Shown piece after piece: positions 24,932 to 32,715 of a DNA stretch of 64,000 bases. The notes beneath the pieces are model-generated. The model was not told the DNA's origin. It made no database searches and was given only the letters and a program-made list of their open reading frames with translations. Source of the DNA: Acidimicrobiia bacterium (GTDB lineage Bacteria > Actinomycetota > Acidimicrobiia > IMCC26256 > JAMXLJ01); assembly GCA_035651955.1 (NCBI GenBank), contig DASRES010000055.1:24046-88045 (forward strand), written 5' to 3'. The translations under genes and the position numbers were made by a program. Numbering within the stretch: the stretch's first letter is position 1; each line of letters starts with the position of its first letter.

Positions 24932-25804
24932 GTGGCAGCGAAGGACAGCACCGTTCGTGCCCGCCGGCAGACGCGTGCCGCGGTGCGCGTGCTCGTCGTC
25001 GCGGCGCTCGCCGTGATCCCGCTCGTCGTGTCGTGGCCGCGCGCGTCTGCCGCGGTCGCACCCGAGCCGGCCGCCGTCGCGCCCGGCAACGTCGTGACGA
25101 TCGGGTTCCAGGTCGTGAACGACCGGGCGCCGCACGCGACGACGCGCGTCGAGATCGACTTCCCCATCCACCCCGCGATCGTCAACGCGGACGCGGTGCC
25201 GGTCCCGGGGTGGACCGTGCGCATGGATCGGCGCCCGCTCGCGCACCCAGTGCCGACCCCCGACGGCCCCGCGGGCGACGCCGTTCGCCGGCTCGTCTGG
25301 ACCGGCGGACCGCTGACGGGCGCGAACCTCGTGCGGTTCACGATCGACGCCGGACCGATTCCGTCGTCGGTGGGGACGATCGGTTTCACCGCGGTGCAGA
25401 CGTACGACGACGGCGTGGTGGTGCGCTGGCACGACGATCCGTCGAAGCAGAGCGCGTCGCACCCCGCCCCGTACCTCGACGTGAGCCGGTTCGCGGCGAC
25501 GCGGCCGGCAGCCGCGGCCGCGCCGCTCGACGCGGCGTTCAACCTCGACGAGAAGCGCGCGATCGACCGTCGGGTCCGGCTGCTCGTCCGCAACGGCGAG
25601 GTCGCGACACCCGACGATCTCGAGTCCGCGCGGTGGCTCTCGCTGCTCGCGGTGGTCGTCGGGCTCGCCGGGCTCGCGCTCGGCGGCGCTGCGTTCCTGG
25701 CGGTCAGGCGCGCACGCCGCGATGGCGCGCTGGGCCCGCGCGACCCGCATGACGCGCCGGGCGCGGACCACGGCGCGACCGCGAGCGCCGCGCCCGAGCC
25801 GTAG
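24932..25804 (+). CDS. YcnI-like (DUF1775) secreted, membrane-anchored protein
   Basis: This is a 290-residue protein. A signal sequence (about 16-45) leads to a YcnI domain: VVTIGFQVVNDRAPHATTRVEIDFP, VPVPGWTVRMD, RLVWTGGPLTG, VRFTIDAGPIPSSVGTIGFTAVQTYDDGVVVRW. A long linker and one transmembrane helix at about 236-258 precede a charged tail. YcnI proteins bind copper through an N-terminal His after the signal peptide. Here the mature start reads about AAVAPEPAAVAPG with no His. Copper binding is therefore doubtful. The divergent neighbour has such a His instead. The start is a GTG 28 bp from it. Confidence 0.78.
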   Translation: MAAKDSTVRARRQTRAAVRVLVVAALAVIPLVVSWPRASAAVAPEPAAVAPGNVVTIGFQVVNDRAPHATTRVEIDFPIHPAIVNADAVPVPGWTVRMDRRPLAHPVPTPDGPAGDAVRRLVWTGGPLTGANLVRFTIDAGPIPSSVGTIGFTAVQTYDDGVVVRWHDDPSKQSASHPAPYLDVSRFAATRPAAAAAPLDAAFNLDEKRAIDRRVRLLVRNGEVATPDDLESARWLSLLAVVVGLAGLALGGAAFLAVRRARRDGALGPRDPHDAPGADHGATASAAPEP

Positions 25805-25823
25805 CCGGCGCGAGCATTCGCGC

Positions 25824-26606
25824 GTGAGCGACGACCCGGTCCGGCGCTTCGCGCGCCTCGTCGAGGTGCCGGAGGAGGAGATCCGCCTCGACGAGGCCGC
25901 GCTCCTCCTGCCGACGTGCGTACGGCCGGTCGACGTCGCCGACGGGCTCGCGCGCCTCGACGACCTCGCGGACGGCTGCTCCGCGCGCGACGCCGACGGC
26001 CTGAGCCGGTACCTCTTCGTCGAGAACGCCTTCCGTGGCGACACCGACGACTACGAGGACCCGCGGAACTCGTTCCTCGACGACGTGCTGACGCGGCGCA
26101 AGGGCATCCCGATCACGTTGAGCGTGCTGATGCTCGAGGTCGGCCGGCGCCTCGACGTGCCGCTCGCCGGCGTGGGGATGCCCGGTCACTTCCTCGTGCG
26201 CGACGCGCGGGACGCAGACGCGTTCTTCGACCCGTTCCACGGCGGTGCTCGCATCGATGCGGCGGGCGCGCGGTCGCTCCACGCCGCGCTGCGCGGGGAC
26301 GAGTCGTTCGGGCCGGAGCTCCTCGACCCGGTCGGGCCGCGGGCGATCCTGTCGCGGATGCTCGCGAACCTGCAGCACTCGTTCATGTCGCGCCGTCCCG
26401 CGGCCGTCGTCCCCGTCGTCCGCATGCGATGCGCGATCCCCGGGCTGTCGCGCGCCGAACGGCACCACCTCGCGACGCTGCTCGGCTCGCTCGGCGACTT
26501 CGAGGAGGCGGGCGTCATGCTCGAGCAGCTCGCGACGGAGCTGACCGGTACCGACGCCGACCGTGTTCGCCGGCAGGCCGTCGCGCTGCGCGCTCGTGGG
26601 AACTGA
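25824..26606 (+). CDS. transglutaminase-like SirB1 family protein
   Basis: This is a 260-residue cytoplasmic protein of the SirB1/transglutaminase-like family. The signature segment is FLDDVLTRRKGIPITLSVLMLEVGRRLDVPLAGVGMPGHFLVR (about residues 87-130), followed by FFDPFHGGARI and a helical C-terminal repeat region (LANLQHSFMSRR, GDFEEAGVMLEQL) resembling TPR helices. Its biochemical role is not established. The GTG start lies 19 bp after the YcnI-like gene. The next gene, with a LON substrate-binding domain, starts 6 bp after its stop, so the two are probably co-transcribed. Confidence 0.82.
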   Translation: MSDDPVRRFARLVEVPEEEIRLDEAALLLPTCVRPVDVADGLARLDDLADGCSARDADGLSRYLFVENAFRGDTDDYEDPRNSFLDDVLTRRKGIPITLSVLMLEVGRRLDVPLAGVGMPGHFLVRDARDADAFFDPFHGGARIDAAGARSLHAALRGDESFGPELLDPVGPRAILSRMLANLQHSFMSRRPAAVVPVVRMRCAIPGLSRAERHHLATLLGSLGDFEEAGVMLEQLATELTGTDADRVRRQAVALRARGN

Positions 26607-26612
26607 CGAGCG

Positions 26613-27248
26613 ATGGACGAGCGTGAGCTGCCGATGTTCCCGCTCGGCACGGTGCTCTTCCCGTTCGCACCGCTGCCGCTGCACGTGTTCGAGCCGCGCT
26701 ACCGCGCCCTGGTCCGGCACTGCCTCGACACCGAACCCGAGTTCGGCGTCGTGCTCATCGAGCGCGGCTCGGAAGTCGGCGGCGGCGACACGCGCTTCGG
26801 CATCGGGACGGTCGCGCGCATCGTGCAGCTCGCCGAGCTCCCGGACGGCCGGTCGCTCCTCGTCGCGGTCGGCACACGACGCATCCGTGTCGAGGACTGG
26901 CTGCCCGACGACCCCTATCCGCGCGCGCTCGTCGCGCCGTTCGAGGACGACGAGCGCACCGGCGACGTACCCGGCACGCTCGTCGACGACGTGCGGCGCG
27001 TGTTGTTGCGTGTCACGTCGTTGCGCAGCGAGCTCGGCGTTCCGTCGCCGTCGGCCGACCCGCCCGTCCCAGATCACCACGACGACGTGGCGCGCGCGTC
27101 GTTCGAGCTCGCGGCGCGCGCGCACGTGAACCCGCTCGACGCGCAGCGCGTGCTCGAGCAGACGAACGCCCACGCGCGGCTCGCGATGCTGCACGAGCTG
27201 TTGACCGACGAAGCCACCGTCCTCGAGCACCAGCTCGGAGCGGGGTGA
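26613..27248 (+). CDS. LON substrate-binding domain protein
   Basis: This is a 211-residue protein consisting of the N-terminal domain of Lon protease without ATPase or protease parts. It opens MDERELPMFPLGTVLFPFAPLPLHVFEPRYRAL and contains EFGVVLIERGSEVGGGD and VGTRRIRVEDWLPDDPYPRA, all typical. The C-terminal 80 residues are helical. Stand-alone LON-domain proteins are common in Actinobacteria, and their function is unclear. It forms a pair with the SirB1-like gene. Confidence 0.88.
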   Translation: MDERELPMFPLGTVLFPFAPLPLHVFEPRYRALVRHCLDTEPEFGVVLIERGSEVGGGDTRFGIGTVARIVQLAELPDGRSLLVAVGTRRIRVEDWLPDDPYPRALVAPFEDDERTGDVPGTLVDDVRRVLLRVTSLRSELGVPSPSADPPVPDHHDDVARASFELAARAHVNPLDAQRVLEQTNAHARLAMLHELLTDEATVLEHQLGAG

Positions 27249-27285
27249 CGCGAGGCGGCCCGGTTTTCGGCCCCGCGACAAGCGG

Positions 27286-27291
27286 TAGGGT
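27286..27291 (+). promoter_or_regulatory. -10 element TAGGGT, leaderless DksA-like gene
   Basis: TAGGGT ends 6 nt before the GTG at 27298. The distance leaves no room for a ribosome site and fits a leaderless mRNA. Confidence 0.45.
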
Positions 27292-27297
27292 CCGGTC

Positions 27298-27657
27298 GTG
27301 GAACCCGACGAGGCACGTCAGCGGTTGGAGGCCGAGAAGTCGCGCGTGGAAGGGCTGATCCGCGACCTGCGCGGCGAGCTCGGTCCCGGATCAGAGAGCG
27401 ACGAGGTGTCGGAGCTGGCCGACTACGACCAGCACCCCGCGGACTTGGGCAGCGAGACCTTCGAGCGCGAGAAGGATCTCTCGATCCTGGAGTCGCTCGA
27501 GTCCGAGCTCGCGGAGCTCGAGGCCGCGCTCCAGCGCGTCGACGACGGCACCTACGGGATCGACGAGGTGACCGGCGAGCCGATCCCGACCGAACGGCTC
27601 GAGGCGTACCCGACCGCGCGCACCAACGTCGGGACCGAGCGGCGCGAACAACAGTGA
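27298..27657 (+). CDS. TraR/DksA-type protein lacking zinc-finger cysteines
   Basis: This is a 119-residue protein with the DksA/TraR layout. A long N-terminal helix ends in DYDQHPADLGSETFEREKDLS (about residues 41-61), the region at the tip of the DksA coiled coil, followed by a second helix. The C-terminal segment YGIDEVTGEPIPTERLEAYP aligns with the usual zinc finger (YGICEVCGEPIP), but both cysteines are Asp and Thr, and the whole protein has no Cys. A role at the RNA polymerase secondary channel is plausible without zinc. It appears to be transcribed alone from a leaderless promoter. Confidence 0.8.
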   Translation: MEPDEARQRLEAEKSRVEGLIRDLRGELGPGSESDEVSELADYDQHPADLGSETFEREKDLSILESLESELAELEAALQRVDDGTYGIDEVTGEPIPTERLEAYPTARTNVGTERREQQ

Positions 27658-27724
27658 CAGAGTGCGGACGAACGCCGGCCGTGGGCGGATGCCCGGGACG
27701 GCCGGCGCCGAGGGAGCCATAGAC

Positions 27725-28582
27725 ATGGCTTTCGCGCTCGACGAGATCGGCCGGTGGTCGGACGAGCACGAGTTGACGGTCGATGCCGAGCGTGCGCGCG
27801 CGTACGCGGCCGCGACGAACGACCCGATCCCCGCGCACCGCGACGGGGCGCTCGCCCCGCCGGTGTTCGCGGTCGTCCCGATCTGGGACACGCTCCTCGC
27901 GACCGTCACGCGTGTCTGCAGCCCGCAGGCCGCGATGCTCGCCGTGCACGGGGAGCAGGACATGCGGTTCCACCGCCCGATCGTCCCGGGCATGACGTTG
28001 CGTTCACGCGGTGCACCCGTCGGCCTGCACGTCAAGCCGTCGGGCACGACGCTCGTCAGCCGCTACGAGACGCGCGACGCCTCCGACGGTGAGCTCGTGA
28101 ACGAGCAGTACTGCGTCACGTTCTTCCGTGGTGTGCAGGCCGACGGCGAGCGCGGCGACGACGCGCCCGGGCACGAGTTCCCCGGCGCGCTCCCCGGTCA
28201 GCCTCCGGCGGGCGAGGTCGTCCAGCACGTCGACGACGACCAGACCTTCCGGTACTCGAAGGCGTCCGGCGACCTGATGCCGATCCACCTCGACGACGAG
28301 GTCGCGCGGTCGGTCGGCCTCCCCGGCATCATCGTCCACGGACTGTGCACGATGGCCTTCGTGAGCTGGGGTGCGATCCAGTCGGTCGCCGACGGCGATC
28401 CCACGCGGCTGCAGCGGCTCGCGGTCCGCTTCTCGCGTCCGGTCATGCCCGGCGAGGACATCACGTCGCGGTTCTTCGCGACGAACGAGGGCGAGTCCGG
28501 CACGACGAGCTACGGGTTCGAGACGTGCAACCCCGCGGGGGAGGCGGTGCTGCGCGACGGGCTCGTCGAGGTCGCGCGCTGA
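27725..28582 (+). CDS. MaoC-like double-hotdog hydratase/dehydratase
   Basis: This is a 285-residue protein with two hotdog domains. The N-terminal one resembles the FAS1-type dehydratase half (AYAAATNDPIPAHRDG, FHRPIVPGMTL). The C-terminal one has the MaoC active-site motif FRYSKASGDLMPIHLDDEVARSVGLPG, with catalytic Asp and His. It probably hydrates or dehydrates an enoyl-CoA/3-hydroxyacyl pair. The ATG at 27725 follows GGGAGCC. The stop codon overlaps what appears to be the start of a MoaD-like gene. Confidence 0.85.
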   Translation: MAFALDEIGRWSDEHELTVDAERARAYAAATNDPIPAHRDGALAPPVFAVVPIWDTLLATVTRVCSPQAAMLAVHGEQDMRFHRPIVPGMTLRSRGAPVGLHVKPSGTTLVSRYETRDASDGELVNEQYCVTFFRGVQADGERGDDAPGHEFPGALPGQPPAGEVVQHVDDDQTFRYSKASGDLMPIHLDDEVARSVGLPGIIVHGLCTMAFVSWGAIQSVADGDPTRLQRLAVRFSRPVMPGEDITSRFFATNEGESGTTSYGFETCNPAGEAVLRDGLVEVAR

Positions 28583-28866
28583 CCGTCCGGCTCCGGCTCT
28601 TCGCCCGGGCCCGCGAGGCCGCGGGCACCGCCGAGGACCGCTACGAGGCCGGCACGGTCGGCGAGCTGCTGAGCGAGGCGGTTGCCCGCTACGGCGACGG
28701 GTTCGCGGAGGTGCTCGGTGTGTCCCGGGTGTGGGTCAACGGCGACGAGCCGCTCGCCGGCGACGCGACCACCCTTTCGGACGGCGACGAGGTCGCGGTG
28801 CTGCCGCCCGTCAGCGGGGGCTGCCGGGGGCCGGGGCCGGACGGGGGCCCCGTACGGCCGGGCTAG
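28579..28866 (+). CDS. MoaD/ThiS-like sulfur-carrier protein with C-terminal tail
   Basis: This is a ubiquitin-fold protein: VRLRLFARAREAAG, then TVGELLSEAVARYG, VWVNGDEPL and DGDEVAVLPPVSGG, the full MoaD pattern. There is no ATG, GTG or TTG at the right place. A CTG at 28579 overlapping the preceding stop (CTGA) gives 95 residues and mirrors the GTGA overlaps elsewhere in this window. After the terminal GG, which must be free for thiocarboxylation, the frame continues with CRGPGPDGGPVRPG. That tail would need removal, as in the CysO type processed by a JAMM protease, or this is a non-functional variant. No moa or cys genes are adjacent. Confidence 0.65.
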   Translation: MTVRLRLFARAREAAGTAEDRYEAGTVGELLSEAVARYGDGFAEVLGVSRVWVNGDEPLAGDATTLSDGDEVAVLPPVSGGCRGPGPDGGPVRPG

Positions 28867-28869
28867 CCT
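28864..28869 (+). promoter_or_regulatory. -10 element TAGCCT before the rsiG-like gene
   Basis: TAGCCT overlaps the stop codon of the MoaD-like gene and ends 9 nt before the GTG at 28879. It would give the anti-sigma gene its own short-leader transcript. Confidence 0.4.
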
Positions 28870-28878
28870 GAGACCGCC

Positions 28879-29403
28879 GTGGACCAGCAGCGACGCCGCA
28901 TCGACCGCATCCTCGACCCCGCCTACGTCGCCGACCTCGGCGCGCGCTCCGTCGACGACCTGCGGACGATGCGCGACGAGTGCGTGAACGTCGAGACGGA
29001 GGTCTCGTACGTGCGCCGGCTCGCGCAGGCCCGGCTCGACATCATCGCCGCGGAGATGGAGCGCCGGTCCTCGGGCGGCTCGCTGGGCTCGCTCATCGAC
29101 GCGCTCCCACGGATCCTGGCCGACGGCGGCCAGCGCGGTCAGCGTGGTGCACCGGCCAACAGCCACATGCCGCAGCAGCTCGCGCCCGCGATGGACATCG
29201 AGTGGACACGCGGGCTCGAGCCGCTCGTCACCGACGCGACGCTGGCGAACCTCCCCGCCCTGTCCGACGACGAGCTGCGCGAGACGACCGAACGGCTGCG
29301 CACGCTCGAGTCCGACGTCTCCGCGACGCGCCGATCGCTGCACCGCGTGATGGACGCGATCGAGCACGAGCTCGCGACGCGTCTGCGCGTCGGCCCGTCG
29401 TAG
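28879..29403 (+). CDS. rsiG: RsiG-like c-di-GMP-binding anti-sigma factor
   Basis: The 174-residue helical protein carries the exact c-di-GMP signature of Streptomyces RsiG, E-x3-S-x2-R-x3-Q-x3-D, as E39, S43, R46, Q50, D54. A second copy in the C-terminal helix has one substitution: E144, S148, R151, H155 (for Q), D159. The two helices are joined by a Gly/Pro-rich linker (about 64-104). In Streptomyces, RsiG binds and silences the sigma factor WhiG when loaded with a c-di-GMP dimer. The FliA/WhiG homologue at 900 is the likely target here. It has its own -10 at 28864 and is followed by an HTH regulator gene 8 bp away. Confidence 0.85.
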   Translation: MDQQRRRIDRILDPAYVADLGARSVDDLRTMRDECVNVETEVSYVRRLAQARLDIIAAEMERRSSGGSLGSLIDALPRILADGGQRGQRGAPANSHMPQQLAPAMDIEWTRGLEPLVTDATLANLPALSDDELRETTERLRTLESDVSATRRSLHRVMDAIEHELATRLRVGPS

Positions 29404-29411
29404 GCGTCGGC

Positions 29412-29807
29412 GTGGCCGCACCCGAGGCCCTCGAGGCGCGCCTGCGCGAGCTCGGCGCGTTCATCCGTGACCAACGCCGTCGCGACCGGCTGTCGTTGCG
29501 GAAGCTGAGCGAGCTCGCGGGGATCTCGAACCCGTACCTGAGCCAGATCGAGCGGGGTCTGCGCAAGCCGAGCGCGGAGATCCTGCAGGCGATCGCGCGC
29601 GGTCTGCAGATCTCGGCCGAGACGCTGTACGTGCAGGCCGGGATCCTCGACGAGCGCGACGACACGCCCGACCTCGTCGCCGCGATCCGCGGTGACCCGA
29701 CCATCACCGACGGGCAGAAGCAGGCGCTCGTCGAGATCTACCGGTCGTTCCAGCGCGAGGCCGGGCTCCACGGCGAGCGGGCCGCCGGCGACGTACGGGA
29801 CGGTTGA
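29412..29807 (+). CDS. XRE-family helix-turn-helix regulator
   Basis: This is a 131-residue DNA-binding protein. The Cro/CI-type helix-turn-helix is LSLRKLSELAGISNPYLSQIERG (about residues 26-48), followed by LRKPSAEILQAIARGLQISAETLYVQAGIL. A C-terminal helix (QKQALVEIYRSFQRE) completes it. Similar small regulators are widespread in Actinobacteria without known targets. It starts 8 bp after the rsiG-like gene and is probably co-transcribed, which could link it to the same c-di-GMP circuit, but this is only positional. The GTG at 29412 was chosen as the nearest in-frame start. Confidence 0.85.
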   Translation: MAAPEALEARLRELGAFIRDQRRRDRLSLRKLSELAGISNPYLSQIERGLRKPSAEILQAIARGLQISAETLYVQAGILDERDDTPDLVAAIRGDPTITDGQKQALVEIYRSFQREAGLHGERAAGDVRDG

Positions 29808-29840
29808 GCCGGGGGTACCCTGGCTACGATCCCCGGCGGC

Positions 29841-31079
29841 ATGGTCCGGCGTCTCGGGATCCTCAGCGTGCACACGTCGCCGCTCGCGCAGCCGGGCACG
29901 GGCGACGGCGGGGGGCTCAACGTGTACGTGCACGCGCTCGCGTCGTCGCTCGCGCGCGCGGGCGTCGAGTGCGACGTGCTGACGCGCGCCGACCGTCCCG
30001 GTCTGCGGCCCGTCGTCGACGTCGAGCCCGGCTTCCGTGTGGTCCATCTGGCGGCCGGGCCGCGCGCGCCCGTCCCGAAGCATGCGCTCGACGAGCTCGT
30101 CGACGAGCTCGTCGACGCGACGCTCGCACACCAGCGGGACGCGCACGTCGAGTACGACGTCCTGCACGGGAACTACTGGATCTCGGGCGCGGTCGGCCAC
30201 CGTCTCAAGCACCAGCTCGACGTCCCGCTCGCGTCGACGTTCCACACGCTCGCGCGGGTCAAGGCGTCCGCCGGCGTCGACGGCTCGGACGACGCGCGCG
30301 ACCGTGCACGCGTCGAGCAGGAGGTGATCGGCTGCAGCGACCTGCTGTGCGCGTCGACTGTCGAGGAGCGCGACCAGCTCGTCGACCTCTACGCCGCGGA
30401 CCCCGAGCGCGTGGAGATCGTCCCGCCCGGCGTCGACCACGAGCTGTTCTCGCCCGGCGACGACGTGGACCGCGCGCGTGCGCGCGACGCGCTCGGCGTC
30501 GGTGACCGGCGGGTGCTCTTGTTCGTCGGGCGCATCCAGCCGTTGAAGGGTGCGGACCTCGCGATCGAGACGCTCGCCGCGCTCGACGACCCACGCTCGC
30601 TGCTCCTCGTCGTGGGCGGTCCGAGCGGCGCGGACGGCGACCGCGAGCTCGCGCATCTCCGCGACGTCGCCCGCGCGCTGGGCGTCGACCACCAGGTTCG
30701 CTTCGTGCCGCCGCAGCGCCATGGCAGGTTGCGCGCGTTCTATCGCGCGGCAGACGTCTGCCTCGTGCCGTCACGCAGCGAGTCGTTCGGCCTCGTCGCG
30801 CTCGAAGCGGCCGCGTGCGGGACACCCGTCGTCGCCACGGCCGTCGGCGGTCTGCGCTCGCTGGTCGACGACGGCCAGACGGGGTTCCTCGTCACCGAGC
30901 GCGATCCCGTCGCGTTCGCGACGCCGGTCGCGGTGCTCCTCGACGCCCCCGACGTCGCCCGAGAGCTCGGCGTCGCCGCGCACGCGCGCTCGCGCCGCTA
31001 CTCGTGGAGCATCACCGCGGGCCGGCTCCGGCGGCTGTACGCCGATCTCGCCGCCCGCGAGCCCGTCCAGTGCGCGTGA
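29841..31079 (+). CDS. mshA: D-inositol-3-phosphate glycosyltransferase (mycothiol synthesis)
   Basis: It transfers N-acetylglucosamine from UDP-GlcNAc to inositol-3-phosphate, the first step of mycothiol synthesis. The N-terminus has the MshA-type loop SVHTSPLAQPGTGDGGGLNVYV (about residues 9-30). The GT4 C-terminal domain has VLLFVGRIQPLKGADLAIETL and SRSESFGLVALEAAACGTPVVA, which contains the E-x7-E donor site. The length of 412 residues fits. TACGAT ends 10 nt before the ATG. A YbjN-domain gene and proC follow, as in Mycobacterium, which supports the assignment over other GT4 enzymes. Confidence 0.9.
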   Translation: MVRRLGILSVHTSPLAQPGTGDGGGLNVYVHALASSLARAGVECDVLTRADRPGLRPVVDVEPGFRVVHLAAGPRAPVPKHALDELVDELVDATLAHQRDAHVEYDVLHGNYWISGAVGHRLKHQLDVPLASTFHTLARVKASAGVDGSDDARDRARVEQEVIGCSDLLCASTVEERDQLVDLYAADPERVEIVPPGVDHELFSPGDDVDRARARDALGVGDRRVLLFVGRIQPLKGADLAIETLAALDDPRSLLLVVGGPSGADGDRELAHLRDVARALGVDHQVRFVPPQRHGRLRAFYRAADVCLVPSRSESFGLVALEAAACGTPVVATAVGGLRSLVDDGQTGFLVTERDPVAFATPVAVLLDAPDVARELGVAAHARSRRYSWSITAGRLRRLYADLAAREPVQCA

Positions 31080-31095
31080 CGTGGTTGCCTCGGCG

Positions 31096-31548
31096 ATGAC
31101 GGGCGACGATCTGCTCGACCTCGACGCCGCGCACGCACTCGTCGACGCGCAGCTGTTCGGGCCCGTGCGCGACGAGCCGGCCGTCCAGCACGTCGAGTAC
31201 GACCCCGAGATCCGGCGCTGGTACGTCCGCTTCGGCTGCGAGGGTCGCGACGCGGCGACGATCTACTTCGACCTCCACCAGCGCACGCTGCGCTACGAGC
31301 TCTACTTCATGCCCGACCCGCCCCGGAACCGCCTCGAGCTGTACGAGTGGTTGCTCCACCGCAACCACACGATGTACGGGGCGAGGTTCTCGCTCGGCCC
31401 CGACGGCGACGTCTATCTCGTGGGCCGGTTGGCGCTCGAGCACCTCACGGAGTGGGAGCTCGACCGGATCGTCGGCGTCCTGTTCGAGCTCGTCGAGCAG
31501 TGGTTCCAGCCCGCGATCCGCCTCGGGTTCGGCCCGCCGAGAGCCTGA
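31096..31548 (+). CDS. YbjN domain protein
   Basis: This is a 150-residue protein of the YbjN family, whose fold resembles type III secretion chaperones. Recognisable parts are RRWYVRFGCEGRDAATIYFDLHQRTLRYELYFM in the middle, NRLELYEWLLHRNHTMYGARFSL, and DVYLVGRLALEHLTEWELDRIVG. The homologous gene follows mshA in Mycobacterium as well. Function is not established. It starts 16 bp after mshA and is probably translated from the same mRNA. Confidence 0.85.
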   Translation: MTGDDLLDLDAAHALVDAQLFGPVRDEPAVQHVEYDPEIRRWYVRFGCEGRDAATIYFDLHQRTLRYELYFMPDPPRNRLELYEWLLHRNHTMYGARFSLGPDGDVYLVGRLALEHLTEWELDRIVGVLFELVEQWFQPAIRLGFGPPRA

Positions 31549-31602
31549 CGGCGCCCACGGCGCCGTCTCACGATGCGTCGCGTTGCGTCGTGTCGCGTCG
31601 GG

Positions 31603-31632
31603 TTGCGTGACGGTACGGATTGTCGCTACGGT
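31603..31632 (+). promoter_or_regulatory. possible promoter in the ybjN-proC gap
   Basis: TTGCGT (31603-31608), 18 nt, TACGGT (31627-31632) fits an actinobacterial housekeeping promoter loosely. It follows a degenerate 10-bp repeat (GCGTCGCGTT-like, 31575-31608). A second -10, closer to proC, is at 31746. Confidence 0.25.
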
Positions 31633-31745
31633 GTACGGGTCGTTGCCGACGGGTAGCGACTGCAGGGCCCGAGGTGCAGGAGGCCCCGCCGTTCGGGGAA
31701 GTGCGGCGGGTCCGAGCGTTCCTCGGGCCCTCTCGCGCCCCGGGT

Positions 31746-31751
31746 TACGGT
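31746..31751 (+). promoter_or_regulatory. -10 element TACGGT, leaderless proC
   Basis: TACGGT ends 6 nt before the proC GTG at 31758, the spacing expected when transcription starts at the start codon itself. Confidence 0.45.
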
Positions 31752-31757
31752 GGCGCC

Positions 31758-32567
31758 GTGACCCGCACGGCGCTCCTCGGCGGCGGCCGCATGGGCGAGG
31801 CCCTGCTCGCCGGGCTGCTCGACGCCGGGTGGGAGGCCGACCAGCTCGCCGTGGCGGAGGTCGAGCCCGACCGGCGCCAGGCGCTCCAGCAGCGGTTCCC
31901 GGGCGCCCGGGTCGTGCCGAGCCCGGCCTGGGCGGTGGCCGACGCCGACGTCGTCGTCGTCGCGGTCAAGCCGGGCGACGTGGCGACCGCCCTCGGCGCC
32001 GCCGCGCAGAGCCTGGGCGACGACACGCTGGTGCTCTCGATCGCGGCCGGCGTGACGATCGCGGAGCTCGAGCGCCTCGCACCGGGCCGGCCCGTCATCC
32101 GGGCGATGCCGAACACGCCCGCGCTCGTGCGCCGGGGCGCCGCCGCAATCGCGCCCGGATCGGCCGCCCGCGACCCGCACCTGAGCCTCGCCGAGCGGCT
32201 GCTCGGCGCGGTCGGCGTCGTCGTGCGCGTCCCCGAGACGTTGCTCGACGCCGTGACCGGCCTCTCGGGGTCCGGTCCCGCGTACCTGTTCCTCGTCGCG
32301 GAGGCGCTCGTGGAGGCGGGCGTGCTCGTCGGTCTCCCGCGCGCGACCGCGTCGACGCTCGTCGTCGAGACGCTTCTCGGCGCGGCGACGTTGCTCGCGG
32401 AGGGCGACGAGGGGCCCGAAGCGCTGCGCGCGGCGGTCACGTCGCCGGGCGGGACGACGGCCGCCGGCGTGCACATGCTCGAGCAGCGCGCGGTGCGCGC
32501 CGCGTTCGTCGAAGCGGTCGTCGCGGCGACCCGGCGCTCGGCCGAGTTGGGACGCGCGGGGTCGTGA
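31758..32567 (+). CDS. proC: pyrroline-5-carboxylate reductase
   Basis: It reduces pyrroline-5-carboxylate to proline with NAD(P)H, the last step of proline synthesis. The cofactor loop is LLGGGRMGEALLAGL at about residues 6-20. VVVVAVKPGDV, VIRAMPNTPALV and the substrate-binding LSGSGPAYLFLVAEALVEAG are family hallmarks, as is VTSPGGTTAAGV near the C-terminus. The length of 269 residues is usual. The start is a GTG six nt after a -10 hexamer, suggesting a leaderless mRNA. A small excisionase-type HTH gene follows, as after proC in Mycobacterium tuberculosis. Confidence 0.93.
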   Translation: MTRTALLGGGRMGEALLAGLLDAGWEADQLAVAEVEPDRRQALQQRFPGARVVPSPAWAVADADVVVVAVKPGDVATALGAAAQSLGDDTLVLSIAAGVTIAELERLAPGRPVIRAMPNTPALVRRGAAAIAPGSAARDPHLSLAERLLGAVGVVVRVPETLLDAVTGLSGSGPAYLFLVAEALVEAGVLVGLPRATASTLVVETLLGAATLLAEGDEGPEALRAAVTSPGGTTAAGVHMLEQRAVRAAFVEAVVAATRRSAELGRAGS

Positions 32568-32715
32568 CGCGCGTGCCGCACGAGTACGCGCGTCACACGC
32601 GCGTCGACAGCGGCAACACTGACCCGCTGATCGTCACGGATCACACCACGCACGCTGGACACCAGGAATCTCCCGGCGTACCCTCGCCGAGGCGGACGGA
32701 GTTGTGGGGTGACCG

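Noticed and set aside
31575..31608. Degenerate 10-bp repeat GCGTCGCGTT-GCGTCGTGTC-GCGTCGGGTT
   Set aside because: It is short, imperfect and of a composition common in this GC-rich sequence. No second locus with the same unit was seen.
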